Below, in pieces: positions 16,629-24,456 of a stretch of 33,848 bases of DNA. The position numbers were made by a program, and so were the translations under genes. The notes beneath the pieces are model-generated. The model did not search any database and had not been told where the DNA came from. It saw only the letters and a list, made by a program, of their open reading frames with translations. Origin of the DNA: a virus. The stretch lies in IMG/VR virus record IMGVR_UViG_3300011116_000958, positions 1 to 33,848 of that record, one strand, 5' to 3'. How positions within the stretch are numbered: the first letter of the stretch is position 1; each line of letters opens with the position of its first letter.

Positions 16629-18544
16629 TGGCGACTTGGATGGATGGCGCAACGGTCACCGTTGAGATCGCATTTACGAACTCGCCGATGACCGCCAACG
16701 CATCGTGCACATGGGTCGACGTCACTGCATACGTGCGCAGCTGGTCAACACGTCGAGGCCGCACCAGCGAACTGTCACAGTTCTCACCGGGCACCGCCCA
16801 GGTGGTTCTGGACAACCGCAGCCGTCTGTTCGATCCGTCGAACACGACCGGCACCTACTACGGCAACCTGTTGCCGATGCGCAAGATCCGCATCCGGGCG
16901 TCGTCCGGCGTGACCTCGGCAACCGTGTTCACAGGGCATGTCATGGGCTGGCCGATTGACTACCCCGGCATGACCGACTCCACCGTGACGTTGCAATGCG
17001 TTGATGCGTTCCGTGTGCTGGCGCAAACCACGCAACCTGTCAACGGCTACGAAGCCAAGGTGCTGGCCGACGGCGCGCTGAACTATTGGCGACTGGACAC
17101 GATCGTCGACGGTGTGACCCCAGCGTTGGTCGGCGGTGTCGACGCCACCAACCCGAACCAGGGCGATCCGACGTTCAGTTCGCCGACCGACCTGACGATC
17201 ACGATCCCGGTCGGTCCCACCTCAACGATCTCCAACACTTCATGGATGGCGCTGGGAACGTCGTCGACAGCACCGAAGACGATCGAGGGCTGGTTCGAGA
17301 ACATTCATTACGGCGTGTATGCCGGTGCGAACATTGCTCGCGCAGCTGCCGACTCGACGAACTGGATCCGGCTCGGTGTCGGTGCCACCGATGGCACGAT
17401 CTCGGTCGGCTATTCGAACTCGACCGACAACCGGTCGTGGGCGTACGCATCGACAGGCTGGCAGGCAACGAAAGCAGTGATGCACCTGGTTCTGACCGCC
17501 ACCTCGAGCACGTTGACGTTGTGGGCGAACGGTGTGTCGGTGTGGTCGGGAACGTTGTCGGTGGGAACGTCGACCAACACGTTCGCTGCGGTGCCGCCGC
17601 CGTCGATGCACGCAGTCGCGCAGCCTCGCAGCGGGTCACCGGTAAATCCTGCGATCTACGGCCTCGCCGTCTACTCCGCAAACCTGACCTCGACACAAGT
17701 CGCAGATCACTACATCGCCGGGCTCACCGGCTACGGCCACCCGACCGGTGATCGTGGCGGCGCACGCATCGGTCGCATCCTTGACGCCATCGGTTGGCCC
17801 GCTGGTGACCGCACCCTGAGCACCGGCGTCACCGTGTTGGGCCCGTGGGACAGCGCCGGGAGCCCGCTGGCTGCGTGCCAGGCGATCGCCGACACCGAAC
17901 AAGGTCTGTTCTTCATCGACGGTTCCGGCAACGTCACGTTCCGCGACCGGCAATGGATCCTCACGAACAGCGCCTCACGCACGGCGCAGGCAACGTTCGG
18001 TGACTCCAGCGGCGAAACCCCGTACGTCGACATCGAGATCGACGGCAACCACCTCGAGTGGATCCGCAACGTCGTCACTGTCAGTTACGCCAGCTCGTCC
18101 GTCACCGTCAAGGACACGACTTCGGTCACCGCATACGGCGAGCAAGGCGACAGCGTGTCGGCCAACAACCTGCCGTCGTTTGCCGGCTACGTCGCCCGAC
18201 AGTTGGCAGCGTTCCGACTGCGGCTCCGCAAGGACGCAAAGACACGTATCCCGTCAATCAAGGTGAAGCCCCGTGTCGCCACATCGACACACCTGCCAAC
18301 CATGCTCAACCTTGAGCTGGGCCAACGCGTCAACGTGAAACGTCGACCGACCGGCGGCACCGGCACGTTCTCGCAGGACTGCACCGTGCAAGGCATCAGC
18401 CACATGGTCGGCCCCGACAACTGGCAGACGTCGCTGTATCTGGCACCTGTCGTGCCGTCCTACACCGAGGGCCCGTACTTGACGTTGGGCGATGCCACCT
18501 ACGGCAAGATCGGCGCAGTCGCCGGCAACAAGATTCCTTACTAG
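16628..18544 (+). CDS. Tail hub / minor tail protein with inserted LamG-like domain
   Basis: A 638-residue protein. The N-terminal ~150 residues look like a distal-tail/hub start: WVDVTAYVRSWSTRRGR, LSQFSPGTAQVVLDNRSRLF, MRKIRIRAS, VTLQCVDAFRVLAQT. Residues about 155-370 are a LamG/concanavalin-like insert: LNYWRLDT, then KTIEGWFENIHYGVYAG, LTLWANGVSVWSGTL and IYGLAVYSANLTSTQVADHY. The C-terminal part resumes hub sequence: ILDAIGWPAGDRTL, CQAIADTEQGLFFIDGSGNV, LGQRVNVKRR. It is likely the central tail-tip protein, with the lectin-like module available for carbohydrate binding. Confidence 0.75.
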   Translation: MATWMDGATVTVEIAFTNSPMTANASCTWVDVTAYVRSWSTRRGRTSELSQFSPGTAQVVLDNRSRLFDPSNTTGTYYGNLLPMRKIRIRASSGVTSATVFTGHVMGWPIDYPGMTDSTVTLQCVDAFRVLAQTTQPVNGYEAKVLADGALNYWRLDTIVDGVTPALVGGVDATNPNQGDPTFSSPTDLTITIPVGPTSTISNTSWMALGTSSTAPKTIEGWFENIHYGVYAGANIARAAADSTNWIRLGVGATDGTISVGYSNSTDNRSWAYASTGWQATKAVMHLVLTATSSTLTLWANGVSVWSGTLSVGTSTNTFAAVPPPSMHAVAQPRSGSPVNPAIYGLAVYSANLTSTQVADHYIAGLTGYGHPTGDRGGARIGRILDAIGWPAGDRTLSTGVTVLGPWDSAGSPLAACQAIADTEQGLFFIDGSGNVTFRDRQWILTNSASRTAQATFGDSSGETPYVDIEIDGNHLEWIRNVVTVSYASSSVTVKDTTSVTAYGEQGDSVSANNLPSFAGYVARQLAAFRLRLRKDAKTRIPSIKVKPRVATSTHLPTMLNLELGQRVNVKRRPTGGTGTFSQDCTVQGISHMVGPDNWQTSLYLAPVVPSYTEGPYLTLGDATYGKIGAVAGNKIPY

Positions 18545-18553
18545 GAGGCGGAC

Positions 18554-19171
18554 ATGCCCGACTCAGGGCTTGCAGATGGCTCGGTCTTGACCAGCGCCAA
18601 CTACGACACCTACTTGCGCCAACAGGTCGTTGCGCAGGTGACGTCGACCACTCGGCCGACCGGCGTAGAAGGCCGGTTGATCACCGAGACCGACACCGAC
18701 CGCATCGTCTGTCACGACGGCACGAACTGGATCCGTGTCGGGTCGTACTCGTCGGCTGGCCGCAGCGGCATCAGCCTGTCGCGCATCTCGACCACACAGT
18801 CGATCCCGAACGGTGCAGCCACGTTCACGGCGATCTCGTGGGACACCGAATCGACCGACACCGACGGTTACATCGCGGTGCCGTCAACGAACATCACGAT
18901 CCCGACCGGGCTTGGCGGGTTCTACGCAGTGACGGCGACGTGCAGTTGGGCGTCATCGCCCGGTGCGAACTCGAGCATCGAGTTCTACAACTCGACCACC
19001 ACCGGCATCTGGCGGTTCCCGATCGGTGCCGGCACACAGATGACGTCATCAGCGTTGACGATGATCGCCGATGTCGCCGCCGGTGACGTATGCCAGCTGC
19101 GCGTATCGCAGGCATCCGGTGCCGCCATCAACGTGAACGCCACGATTCAGATGTGGAGGCTGTCAGCATGA
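18554..19171 (+). CDS. Minor tail / receptor-binding protein, jelly-roll-like
   Basis: A 205-residue protein after AGGAGG (18544-18549). The N-terminus (DGSVLTSANYDTYLRQQVV, then RPTGVEGRLITETDTDRI) is the attachment segment seen in many actinophage minor tail proteins. The C-terminal half (IPNGAATFTAISWDTE, ITIPTGLGGFYAVTATCSW, then QLRVSQASGAAINVNATIQM) has the strand order of a C1q/TNF-like jelly roll, commonly found as a trimeric tip. Probable host-surface contact; the ligand is unknown. Ends in an ATGA overlap with the endolysin gene. Confidence 0.65.
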   Translation: MPDSGLADGSVLTSANYDTYLRQQVVAQVTSTTRPTGVEGRLITETDTDRIVCHDGTNWIRVGSYSSAGRSGISLSRISTTQSIPNGAATFTAISWDTESTDTDGYIAVPSTNITIPTGLGGFYAVTATCSWASSPGANSSIEFYNSTTTGIWRFPIGAGTQMTSSALTMIADVAAGDVCQLRVSQASGAAINVNATIQMWRLSA

Positions 19172-19800
19172 TCGAGTTCCCACCCGTCGAGATGCCACGC
19201 GACCTCACCGGTGTCGCCAACGGCCACCTCGGCCCATGCAACCTCACCACCGTCTTCTTTCCGGCGGTCGGGCATCTGTCGTTGCATCCGCTGGCGGCAC
19301 GTGCGTGGCACGCCATGACGGCCATCTGCAAGGCGGAAACATCGGTCGATTTGACCACGACCGGCACCTACCGGTCGTATGACGCGCAGCTGCAACTGTT
19401 CCTGCAGCGTTACACCGACTCGTTCATCCCGCTACGCAACGTCGTCACCAACCAGCGCACATGGCAGGGCAAGACATGGTGGCTACGTCGAGGCATGGCA
19501 CCCGCCGCCGTGCCGGGCACATCCAACCACGGTTGGGCAATCGCAAACGACATCGCGATCGCCGCCAAGGTGTATGACGCAGCGTCGAAGTCGTGGAAGC
19601 AAAAGGTGATCGGCATCACTGCCGACGCCAAGATTTGGAACTGGGTGCAGGCGAACGCGATGTCGTTCGGTTTCGGTTGGGAAGGTGCCCGACCGGGACA
19701 ACCAGGTTGGGAACCGTGGCACATCCGCTACTGGGCGGGCGACCGGGTTCCGCAGCGTGTCCTCGACGTCGAGGCGTGGTTTGCAGGAGTCAAGCCATGA
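19168..19800 (+). CDS. Endolysin, VanY-type D-alanyl-D-alanine carboxypeptidase/peptidase
   Basis: A 210-residue peptidoglycan peptidase. It carries the VanY/LAS zinc motifs: GTYRSYDAQ (66-74), S-N-H-G-W-A-I-A-N-D with zinc ligands His121 and Asp128, and EPWH with catalytic Glu182 and zinc ligand His185. The consensus Gly of the SxHxxGxAxD motif is Ala here (Ala124). There is no signal peptide, so release needs a holin. The two following small membrane-protein genes are candidates. Cuts the stem peptide or cross-bridge; exact bond not predictable. Confidence 0.85.
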   Translation: MIEFPPVEMPRDLTGVANGHLGPCNLTTVFFPAVGHLSLHPLAARAWHAMTAICKAETSVDLTTTGTYRSYDAQLQLFLQRYTDSFIPLRNVVTNQRTWQGKTWWLRRGMAPAAVPGTSNHGWAIANDIAIAAKVYDAASKSWKQKVIGITADAKIWNWVQANAMSFGFGWEGARPGQPGWEPWHIRYWAGDRVPQRVLDVEAWFAGVKP

Positions 19801-20087
19801 TCGCCCTGGGCACTGCGGAAGCGACCGTCCTGGCCGCTGTGGTGCCCGTGCTGGTCGTCCAAGCCGTCACGCTGTGGCAGGGCCGCAAGACCCGTGTGCT
19901 GTCGAAAGCGGCCGCAGACCAGTGGAAACCGAACGGCGGGTCGTCGCTGTATGACCTGTCGACACGTGTGGAACGCAAACTGGACCGGCTGCATGAACGC
20001 CACGACCAGCTCGCCGAACGGATCTATCTCATTGAGGACTACGTGACGAAGCCGAAAGGCAAGGGGGACCAGCATGGCAACGATTAG
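19797..20087 (+). CDS. DUF2746-like membrane protein, holin candidate
   Basis: A 96-residue protein with one N-terminal membrane helix (TVLAAVVPVLVVQAVTLW) followed by a soluble part containing KPNGGSSLYDLSTRVERKLD and a coiled-coil-like ERHDQLAERIYLIEDYV, ending in a basic tail. The NGGSSL...V-E-x-x-L segment after a single membrane helix is typical of the DUF2746 family of actinophages. It starts in an ATGA overlap with the endolysin stop, which favours a role in lysis (holin or holin accessory). Its last 14 bp overlap the next gene. Confidence 0.6.
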   Translation: MIALGTAEATVLAAVVPVLVVQAVTLWQGRKTRVLSKAAADQWKPNGGSSLYDLSTRVERKLDRLHERHDQLAERIYLIEDYVTKPKGKGDQHGND

Positions 20088-20808
20088 CCAGGCACCGGCA
20101 GCGTTGGACATCGTGGCCGTCAAGGGCGACGACCTGACGATCACGTTGACGATCACCGAGAACGGCACCGCCTACGACTGGACCGGTGCCACCGTTGCCA
20201 CGTCGATCTTGGATGCGTCGGGCACGGCGGTCGCCACGAACTTTACGACCGCCACACCGGCCAACGGCACGCTCGCGTTGACGTTGAACGACACGCAGAC
20301 CACGACGCTCGGTGTCGCCACCTACCGCTGGCAGGTCAACGTCACCAAGGCCAGCGCCACCCGCACCTGGCTGGCCGGTGGCCTGTCGGTCATGCAGCCG
20401 GGCTGGGGCGGCACGTCGACCTCGAGCGCGTCGCTGTCGATCACGACCGGCGCAGTCACTGTTGCGGTCACCGGCCAGTTGACCGGCGCGCAAGGCCAGT
20501 GGGACACGGCGCAGACGATCAACGCCCAGACTGGCACCACCTACACGCTGGTGGCCGGTGATGTCGGCAAACTTGTCACCCTGTCGAACGCCGCTGCCGT
20601 CACGTTGACGGTGCCCAGCGGCCTTGGCCTCGCCGCAGGGCAACGCATCGACATCGCCCAGCTTGGTGCCGGACAAGTCACGGTCGCGGCGTCGGGCACT
20701 ACGATCAACTCGACGCCGGGCTTGAAGCTGCGAGCGCAGTATTCGGCGGCGTCGCTGATCTGCACTGCGACCAACACGTTCCTGCTGGTTGGTGACCTCA
20801 GTGCCTAG
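20074..20808 (+). CDS. Tail protein with BppU-like N-terminus
   Basis: A 244-residue protein. The N-terminal ~105 residues (VAVKGDDLTITLTITENGTA, DWTGATVATSILD then TTTLGVATYRWQVNVT) follow the pattern of phage baseplate upper protein N-terminal domains. The C-terminal half (TGTTYTLVAGDVGKLVTLSN, VTLTVPSGLGLAAGQRIDI then GQVTVAASGTTINS) is a beta module widely found at the ends of tail fibres. Probably a tail-tip component. It starts within the end of the membrane protein gene behind AAGGGGG (20060-20066). Confidence 0.65.
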   Translation: MATISQAPAALDIVAVKGDDLTITLTITENGTAYDWTGATVATSILDASGTAVATNFTTATPANGTLALTLNDTQTTTLGVATYRWQVNVTKASATRTWLAGGLSVMQPGWGGTSTSSASLSITTGAVTVAVTGQLTGAQGQWDTAQTINAQTGTTYTLVAGDVGKLVTLSNAAAVTLTVPSGLGLAAGQRIDIAQLGAGQVTVAASGTTINSTPGLKLRAQYSAASLICTATNTFLLVGDLSA

Positions 20809-22165
20809 CACCATTGGGATCGTCGCTTCGGGCGAGGACGTGTTGAACGATGCCGTGTTCTGGGTTGACGCCGGCCGGTCGTCTGTGGTGTCAGGCGCGC
20901 TCAGCAACCTTGGCACTGGCGGTTCGGCGCTGAATGCCGTGTTCGGCAACTCGACTGGCGTCGACTCGTTCGACCCGGCGTTGCTGGCACACACCGGCAC
21001 AAACTACCTGTACCTGCCTGGTGTAACTGGAAATGCTGCATCAGCCACCAACTTGGCTAGCTACACGCCATCAAGTTCACTTCAGTTGGACTGGGACTTC
21101 ACGCCTAGTGACCTGACGGCGGCAGAGCAATCGCTGATCACCCACTTTGGAAGTGCTGGCAACCGAGGTTGGCGCTTGTCGCTTGGCACAACGGCATTCG
21201 CTCTTGTCTGGTCAACCGACGGCGGCGACGTAAACGTCGCGTCCCAGGCCGTGTCGTTCGCGACCATGGGCGTTGCTGTTGGGGTTCGTAGCCGTGGCCG
21301 TGTGATCTTGCGGTTCAACAACGGCGGCGGCGTGTACGACGTTCGCTGGTACACCGTGGATGCGAACGGCAACGCAACGCTGGTTGAAACCGATCAAGGC
21401 GCAGCTACCACCTCAATCTTTGCTTCGACACAAAACCTTGAAATCGGAACTCGAACCGGTTTAGGTATTCCCCTGTCTGCTGCGATCTACAGGGCAAAAG
21501 TGACGGTGGACGGCACCACCGTGTTTGACGCCGACTTCACGACCGGCATCACCAGCGGCGCGCAAACCACGTTCACCGAGTCATCGGCCAACGCTGCCAC
21601 CGTCACGATCAACCGTTCAACGTCAGGCCGCAAAGCCGTTGCCGTCACACGCCCGATCCTGTTGTTCGGCACCGACGACTACCTCGAGGTCGCCGACAAC
21701 GACCTGCTCGACTTCGGCGCCAGCGACTCGTTCACCGTCGTGGCCGTCGTGCGCCAGTGGGCGACACCCATAAACTTTGGCCGAAGCATCAGCAAATCAG
21801 CAGTGTCCGGCGCAGGCTGGCAAATGCTCAACAATGGTACGTCGGCGATTCGGTACCTAACAATCAATGACGGCACTGTGAATCTCAATGCGGGAACTGC
21901 CAATCCATACACTCTGAACTCTTTGGCAATCACTAGTGCTGTTCGAGACACGGTGGCCGACAGGGTGACCTTGTACAACGGCACGTCGGCCCAGCTTGGT
22001 ACAACAGATACCACAACGGCCTCGTTGGCGAACTCGGTGCCAATGAGAATCGGCCAAACCGGCGGCGGGGGCGGTCAATCTGATTTTGAACTGGTCGCCG
22101 CTGCTGTCTGGCGTCGAGCGCTGAACGCCAACGAGATCGCCACCATCGTCGCCCGCTACACATAG
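20801..22165 (+). CDS. Tail adhesin with two LamG-like modules
   Basis: A 454-residue protein from GTG 20801 (8-bp overlap with the previous gene; GTG 20792 and TTG 20789 are alternatives). It contains two related lectin-like halves. The first runs from DAVFWVDAGRSSVVSG through LQLDWDFTPSDLTAAEQSLI to AIYRAKVTVDGTTVFDADF. The second runs from DDYLEVADNDLLDFGASDSF through SFTVVAVVRQW to ELVAAAVWRRALNANEIATI. Repeated concanavalin-like domains indicate carbohydrate binding at the tail tip. The DNA at 21000-21500 and 21770-22060 is less GC-rich than its surroundings, typical of adhesin modules under exchange. Confidence 0.65.
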   Translation: MPSTIGIVASGEDVLNDAVFWVDAGRSSVVSGALSNLGTGGSALNAVFGNSTGVDSFDPALLAHTGTNYLYLPGVTGNAASATNLASYTPSSSLQLDWDFTPSDLTAAEQSLITHFGSAGNRGWRLSLGTTAFALVWSTDGGDVNVASQAVSFATMGVAVGVRSRGRVILRFNNGGGVYDVRWYTVDANGNATLVETDQGAATTSIFASTQNLEIGTRTGLGIPLSAAIYRAKVTVDGTTVFDADFTTGITSGAQTTFTESSANAATVTINRSTSGRKAVAVTRPILLFGTDDYLEVADNDLLDFGASDSFTVVAVVRQWATPINFGRSISKSAVSGAGWQMLNNGTSAIRYLTINDGTVNLNAGTANPYTLNSLAITSAVRDTVADRVTLYNGTSAQLGTTDTTTASLANSVPMRIGQTGGGGGQSDFELVAAAVWRRALNANEIATIVARYT

Positions 22166-22174
22166 GAGACACCC

Positions 22175-22354
22175 ATGTCCCACCTGTTCGGATCGGACGG
22201 GCGCGCCAGCGCCTTCCGCACCCTGCTGCGCGCCGCCGTCGTCATCGGCACAGCGTTCGGCATCAAGCTCAGCGCCGACCAGGTCGCCGCCGTGCAGCTC
22301 GGCATCGAGGCGATCCTGCAGTTCGGACGTGCCTGGTACACGAAAGGCGGCTGA
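22175..22354 (+). CDS. Small holin-like protein
   Basis: A 59-residue protein behind AGGAGA (22164-22169). One hydrophobic helix (LLRAAVVIGTAFGIKL) is followed by SADQVAAVQLGIEAILQFG and a short basic end. The pattern of a membrane helix, then a LSAEQ-like turn, then a second amphipathic helix is common in small phage proteins near lysis genes, often called holins without proof. It lies 9 bp after the adhesin gene and 2 bp before the HTH-like gene. Function tentative. Confidence 0.55.
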   Translation: MSHLFGSDGRASAFRTLLRAAVVIGTAFGIKLSADQVAAVQLGIEAILQFGRAWYTKGG

Positions 22355-22356
22355 CA

Positions 22357-22602
22357 ATGGCCCTGGGGGATGCGCTCAACAACGAAGCCGGCCGCAACTG
22401 GCGGGCCCGCTGCGCGATTGCCGTCCTGCTCGACGAGCTGGACGAGGCCGACGTGACCGCACTCGTTGACGCACTCAACGCGCCCCAACAGTTCAGCAAC
22501 GGCGCGATCGAACGCGCCCTCGCCGCCGAAGGTCACGGCCACATCAAGTCGTACACCGTGATGCGACACCGAAACGGCAGCTGCAGCTGTGGCCCTCGGT
22601 GA
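22357..22602 (+). CDS. HTH-like small protein
   Basis: An 81-residue protein. After the N-terminal MALGDALNNE, residues 28-75 (LDELDEADVTALVDALNAP, FSNGAIERALAAEGHGHIK, TVMRHRNGSCSCG) follow the pattern of the small helix-turn-helix proteins seen in many actinophages, with a C-terminal R-H-R-x-G-x-C-x-C. DNA or RNA binding is therefore likely but unproven. Its first ten residues are nearly identical to those of the downstream metallophosphoesterase, whose GTG start lies inside its last 14 bp. Confidence 0.55.
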   Translation: MALGDALNNEAGRNWRARCAIAVLLDELDEADVTALVDALNAPQQFSNGAIERALAAEGHGHIKSYTVMRHRNGSCSCGPR

Positions 22603-23737
22603 CGCACTGACCAACGAGCAACAACCGAACCGGACCGCCACACTTGGCAAGATCGCCGACCTGCTCGAGCGCAACGGTATCGACCCAGACGACGTTGGCA
22701 AAGTCGCCAAGGTCAACCTGTGGCAAGGCTTCTACAAGGACGCCGACGGCGAAGCGCACACGGTCGACATGGCCGGCATCACGCTGTCGCCGCACTGGGC
22801 CGAGGGGCCGCAATGGCCGGTGGTGCAGCAAGGCCCGTCGGTCACCGTGCCGGCCCGCAAGGTCAAGCCGCAACGCACCGACGGCTGGCACGACGCCGTC
22901 ATCCTGCCCGACATGCAGATCGGCTACTACCGAGCCCGCAACGGCGACCTTGAGCCAATCCACGACGAAGACGCCATCGCCGTCGCGTTGGCCATCACTG
23001 CCGACATCAACCCCGGCCTCGTCATCCTCGTCGGTGACAACCTGGACGGTGCCGAGTTGGGCAAGTACCGGGTCACGCCCGCCTACCAGCAGACCACACA
23101 GGCCAGCATCGACCGCTTGGCGACGCTATGTGCAGAACTGCGAGCTGTAGCCCCGAACGCCCGCATAGTGTGGCTTGCAGGCAACCACGAAGAACGATTA
23201 CCGCGCTACATCCTGGACAACGCCGTCGCAGCGTTCGGGCTCCGCAAGGGCAACACGCCCGAATCGTGGCCTGTGCTGTCCGTGCCGTATCTCGCGCGCA
23301 TGGACGAACACGACGTTGAGTACTTGCCCGGCTATCCAGCCTCTGCGTTCTGGATCAACGACCGGCTGCGCGTCATCCACGGCGACCGGGTCGCCAGCGG
23401 TGGCAGCACCGCCCACAAGTACCTCGGCAACGAGAAGGTGTCCGTGATCTACGGGCATATCCACCGACGTGAGTACGCAGCCCGCACCCGTGAAGACCGT
23501 GACGGGCCGAAAGAGATCATGGCTGCGTCACCCGGCTGCCTTGCAAAGATCACCGGCGAGGTGCCGTCGACCAAGGGCGGCGTCGACCTTGACGGCCGGC
23601 CACTGACACGCATCGAGGACTGGCAGCAAGGCATCGCACTGGTTTCGTACCAGGACGGCGACGGCATGTTCACGTACACAAACATTGCGATCCACGACGG
23701 CTGGGCTCGCTGGGGGAACAAGGACTACCGAACATGA
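22589..23737 (+). CDS. Calcineurin-like metallophosphoesterase
   Basis: A 382-residue protein with dinuclear-metal phosphoesterase motifs in order: LPDMQIG (Asp108, with Gln110 in place of the usual His), LVGDNLDG (Asp150), AGNHEE (198-202), VIHGDR (His264) and YGHIH (His290, His292). The first ~100 residues are a separate N-terminal region including DLLERNGIDPDDVGKVAKVN. Phage members of this family act on DNA or nucleotides, but the substrate here is unknown. The replacement of the first motif's His by Gln occurs in related phage proteins and may alter metal preference. Start GTG 22589. Confidence 0.8.
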   Translation: MALGDALTNEQQPNRTATLGKIADLLERNGIDPDDVGKVAKVNLWQGFYKDADGEAHTVDMAGITLSPHWAEGPQWPVVQQGPSVTVPARKVKPQRTDGWHDAVILPDMQIGYYRARNGDLEPIHDEDAIAVALAITADINPGLVILVGDNLDGAELGKYRVTPAYQQTTQASIDRLATLCAELRAVAPNARIVWLAGNHEERLPRYILDNAVAAFGLRKGNTPESWPVLSVPYLARMDEHDVEYLPGYPASAFWINDRLRVIHGDRVASGGSTAHKYLGNEKVSVIYGHIHRREYAARTREDRDGPKEIMAASPGCLAKITGEVPSTKGGVDLDGRPLTRIEDWQQGIALVSYQDGDGMFTYTNIAIHDGWARWGNKDYRT

Positions 23738-23874
23738 GCAAGCACCCTGTCAAGTTGACCGCAGTTGAGGCCAACCATCTGGCCGCACTCCTCGCTGCCG
23801 TCGCACGTCCGAGATCGCAAGATGAGGTCGCAGCCGTCGAACACTGGCTGCGGCGGCTGGTCGCCAAGTCATGA
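23734..23874 (+). CDS. Small unknown protein
   Basis: A 46-residue basic protein (MSKHPVKLTAVEANHLAALL, then two helices ending HWLRRLVAKS). ATGA overlaps at both ends couple it to the metallophosphoesterase and to the next small gene, which supports it as a real gene despite its size. No recognisable domain. Confidence 0.5.
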   Translation: MSKHPVKLTAVEANHLAALLAAVARPRSQDEVAAVEHWLRRLVAKS

Positions 23875-24104
23875 AACGGAGGCCGGTGTGGATCCGCTGG
23901 CACGATGCAGCGCATGTGGGCGCAGGGGAATGGCTCGAAGCCCTCGCCGACACCGCCGTGACTGTCCACACCGTTGGGATCCTCATCCGCAAGACCAAGA
24001 CCCACCTCGTCGTCGCCCACTCGGCCGACTCGTCCGGCAACGTCACCGGCGTGTTCTCCATCCCACGTTCCGCCGTGGAGGACTGGGGCGAACTGTCTGA
24101 CTAG
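23871..24104 (+). CDS. Small unknown protein, last gene of the late operon
   Basis: A 77-residue protein: VWIRWHDAAHVGAGEWLEAL, then HTVGILIRKTKTHLVVAHS and FSIPRSAVEDWGEL. This W-x-D-A ... GxLIxxTxxxLVVA ... IPRxxV pattern is seen in a widespread family of short phage proteins of unknown function, probably a small beta-barrel. It is the last gene before the strong terminator at 24135. Confidence 0.6.
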   Translation: MKRRPVWIRWHDAAHVGAGEWLEALADTAVTVHTVGILIRKTKTHLVVAHSADSSGNVTGVFSIPRSAVEDWGELSD

Positions 24105-24134
24105 ATCGCGACCTCTCCGCTGGTCGCTGAGCGC

Positions 24135-24181
24135 ACACCCCTCGCCGGGCCCCCAACGGCGAGGGGTGTTGCTGCATTTTT
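24135..24181 (+). terminator. Rho-independent terminator of the late operon
   Basis: A perfect 12-bp stem: ACACCCCTCGCC (24135-24146) pairs with GGCGAGGGGTGT (24158-24169), with an 11-nt loop. A T run follows a few bases later (24177-24181). It ends the rightward structural/lysis operon before attP. Confidence 0.85.
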
Positions 24182-24190
24182 GGCGGTCAT

Positions 24191-24210
24191 CGCGCGGAGT
24201 CGCGCGGAGT
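24191..24210. repeat. Left arm-type repeats (attP)
   Basis: Two exact tandem copies of CGCGCGGAGT, followed by a partial CGC. The motif differs at one base from the copies on the other side of the tRNA-like core. Position and pairing fit integrase arm-binding sites. Confidence 0.6.
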
Positions 24211-24293
24211 CGCACCAAAAACGACCCAGACCCACAGCCCGTTTACCTGCGGTTTCGCGATCTACCAAAACATAAAACCCCTGATAACCGTGC

Positions 24294-24336
24294 CTCTCAA
24301 GGTGGCGGCACGGGTTCGAATCCCGTACGGGCTGCA
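24294..24336 (+). other. attP core: tRNA 3'-half, probably tRNA-Glu(CUC)
   Basis: The segment has a tRNA anticodon loop CTCTCAA (24294-24300, anticodon CTC), the 3' side of an anticodon stem GGTGG (24301-24305), and a four-base variable region. A perfect T-arm ACGGG-TTCGAAT-CCCGT (24310-24326) and a 7-nt acceptor strand ACGGGCT plus discriminator G (24327-24334) follow. The four-base variable region and the T-arm are as in bacterial tRNA-Glu. It lies about 130 bp upstream of a tyrosine integrase, the usual place of an attP core that restores the 3' half of the target tRNA on integration. No proper D- or anticodon arm is present upstream, so it is not a working tRNA gene. The tRNA identity is inferred. 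Confidence 0.75.
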
Positions 24337-24339
24337 AAG

Positions 24340-24380
24340 CGAAACCCCTGCTCAGGACACAAATCCGGGCAGGGGTTTCG
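24340..24380 (+). terminator. Inverted repeat after the tRNA-like core
   Basis: CGAAACCCCTG (24340-24350) pairs perfectly with CAGGGGTTTCG (24370-24380), with a 19-nt loop; TACGTTTTCG follows. This is the form of a terminator placed after a tRNA gene, so the att identity may extend through it. It could also shield integrase from read-through. Confidence 0.55.
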
Positions 24381-24398
24381 TACGTTTTCGGGCAACGT

Positions 24399-24439
24399 CG
24401 CGCGTAGCGCGCGTAGTTTTCTGCGGTTGACTACGCGCG
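24399..24439. repeat. Right arm-type repeats (attP)
   Basis: CGCGCGTAG at 24399-24407 is followed directly by CGCGCGTAGT at 24408-24417. An exact inverted copy, ACTACGCGCG, lies at 24430-24439. With the two left copies this makes five CGCGCGKAG(T) motifs flanking the core. The inverted copy overlaps the integrase promoter. Confidence 0.6.
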
Positions 24440-24456
24440 CCGAGCTGGTGCACGAT
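24427..24456 (+). promoter_or_regulatory. Integrase promoter, probably leaderless
   Basis: TTGACT (24427-24432), an 18-bp spacer and CACGAT (24451-24456) place transcription start close to the ATG at 24463. No ribosome site precedes that ATG, which fits a leaderless transcript, common in Actinobacteria. The -10 match is weak. Confidence 0.45.

Noticed and set aside
20029-21000. Minus-strand frame of 323 codons across tail genes
   Set aside because: It overlaps three plus-strand genes antisense and its product is an Arg/Gly/Asp-rich shadow without domains.
24236-24336. Complete phage tRNA gene
   Set aside because: Only the 3' half is convincing; no D-arm or paired anticodon stem can be drawn, and the length would be 99 nt. 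An attP core is the better reading.
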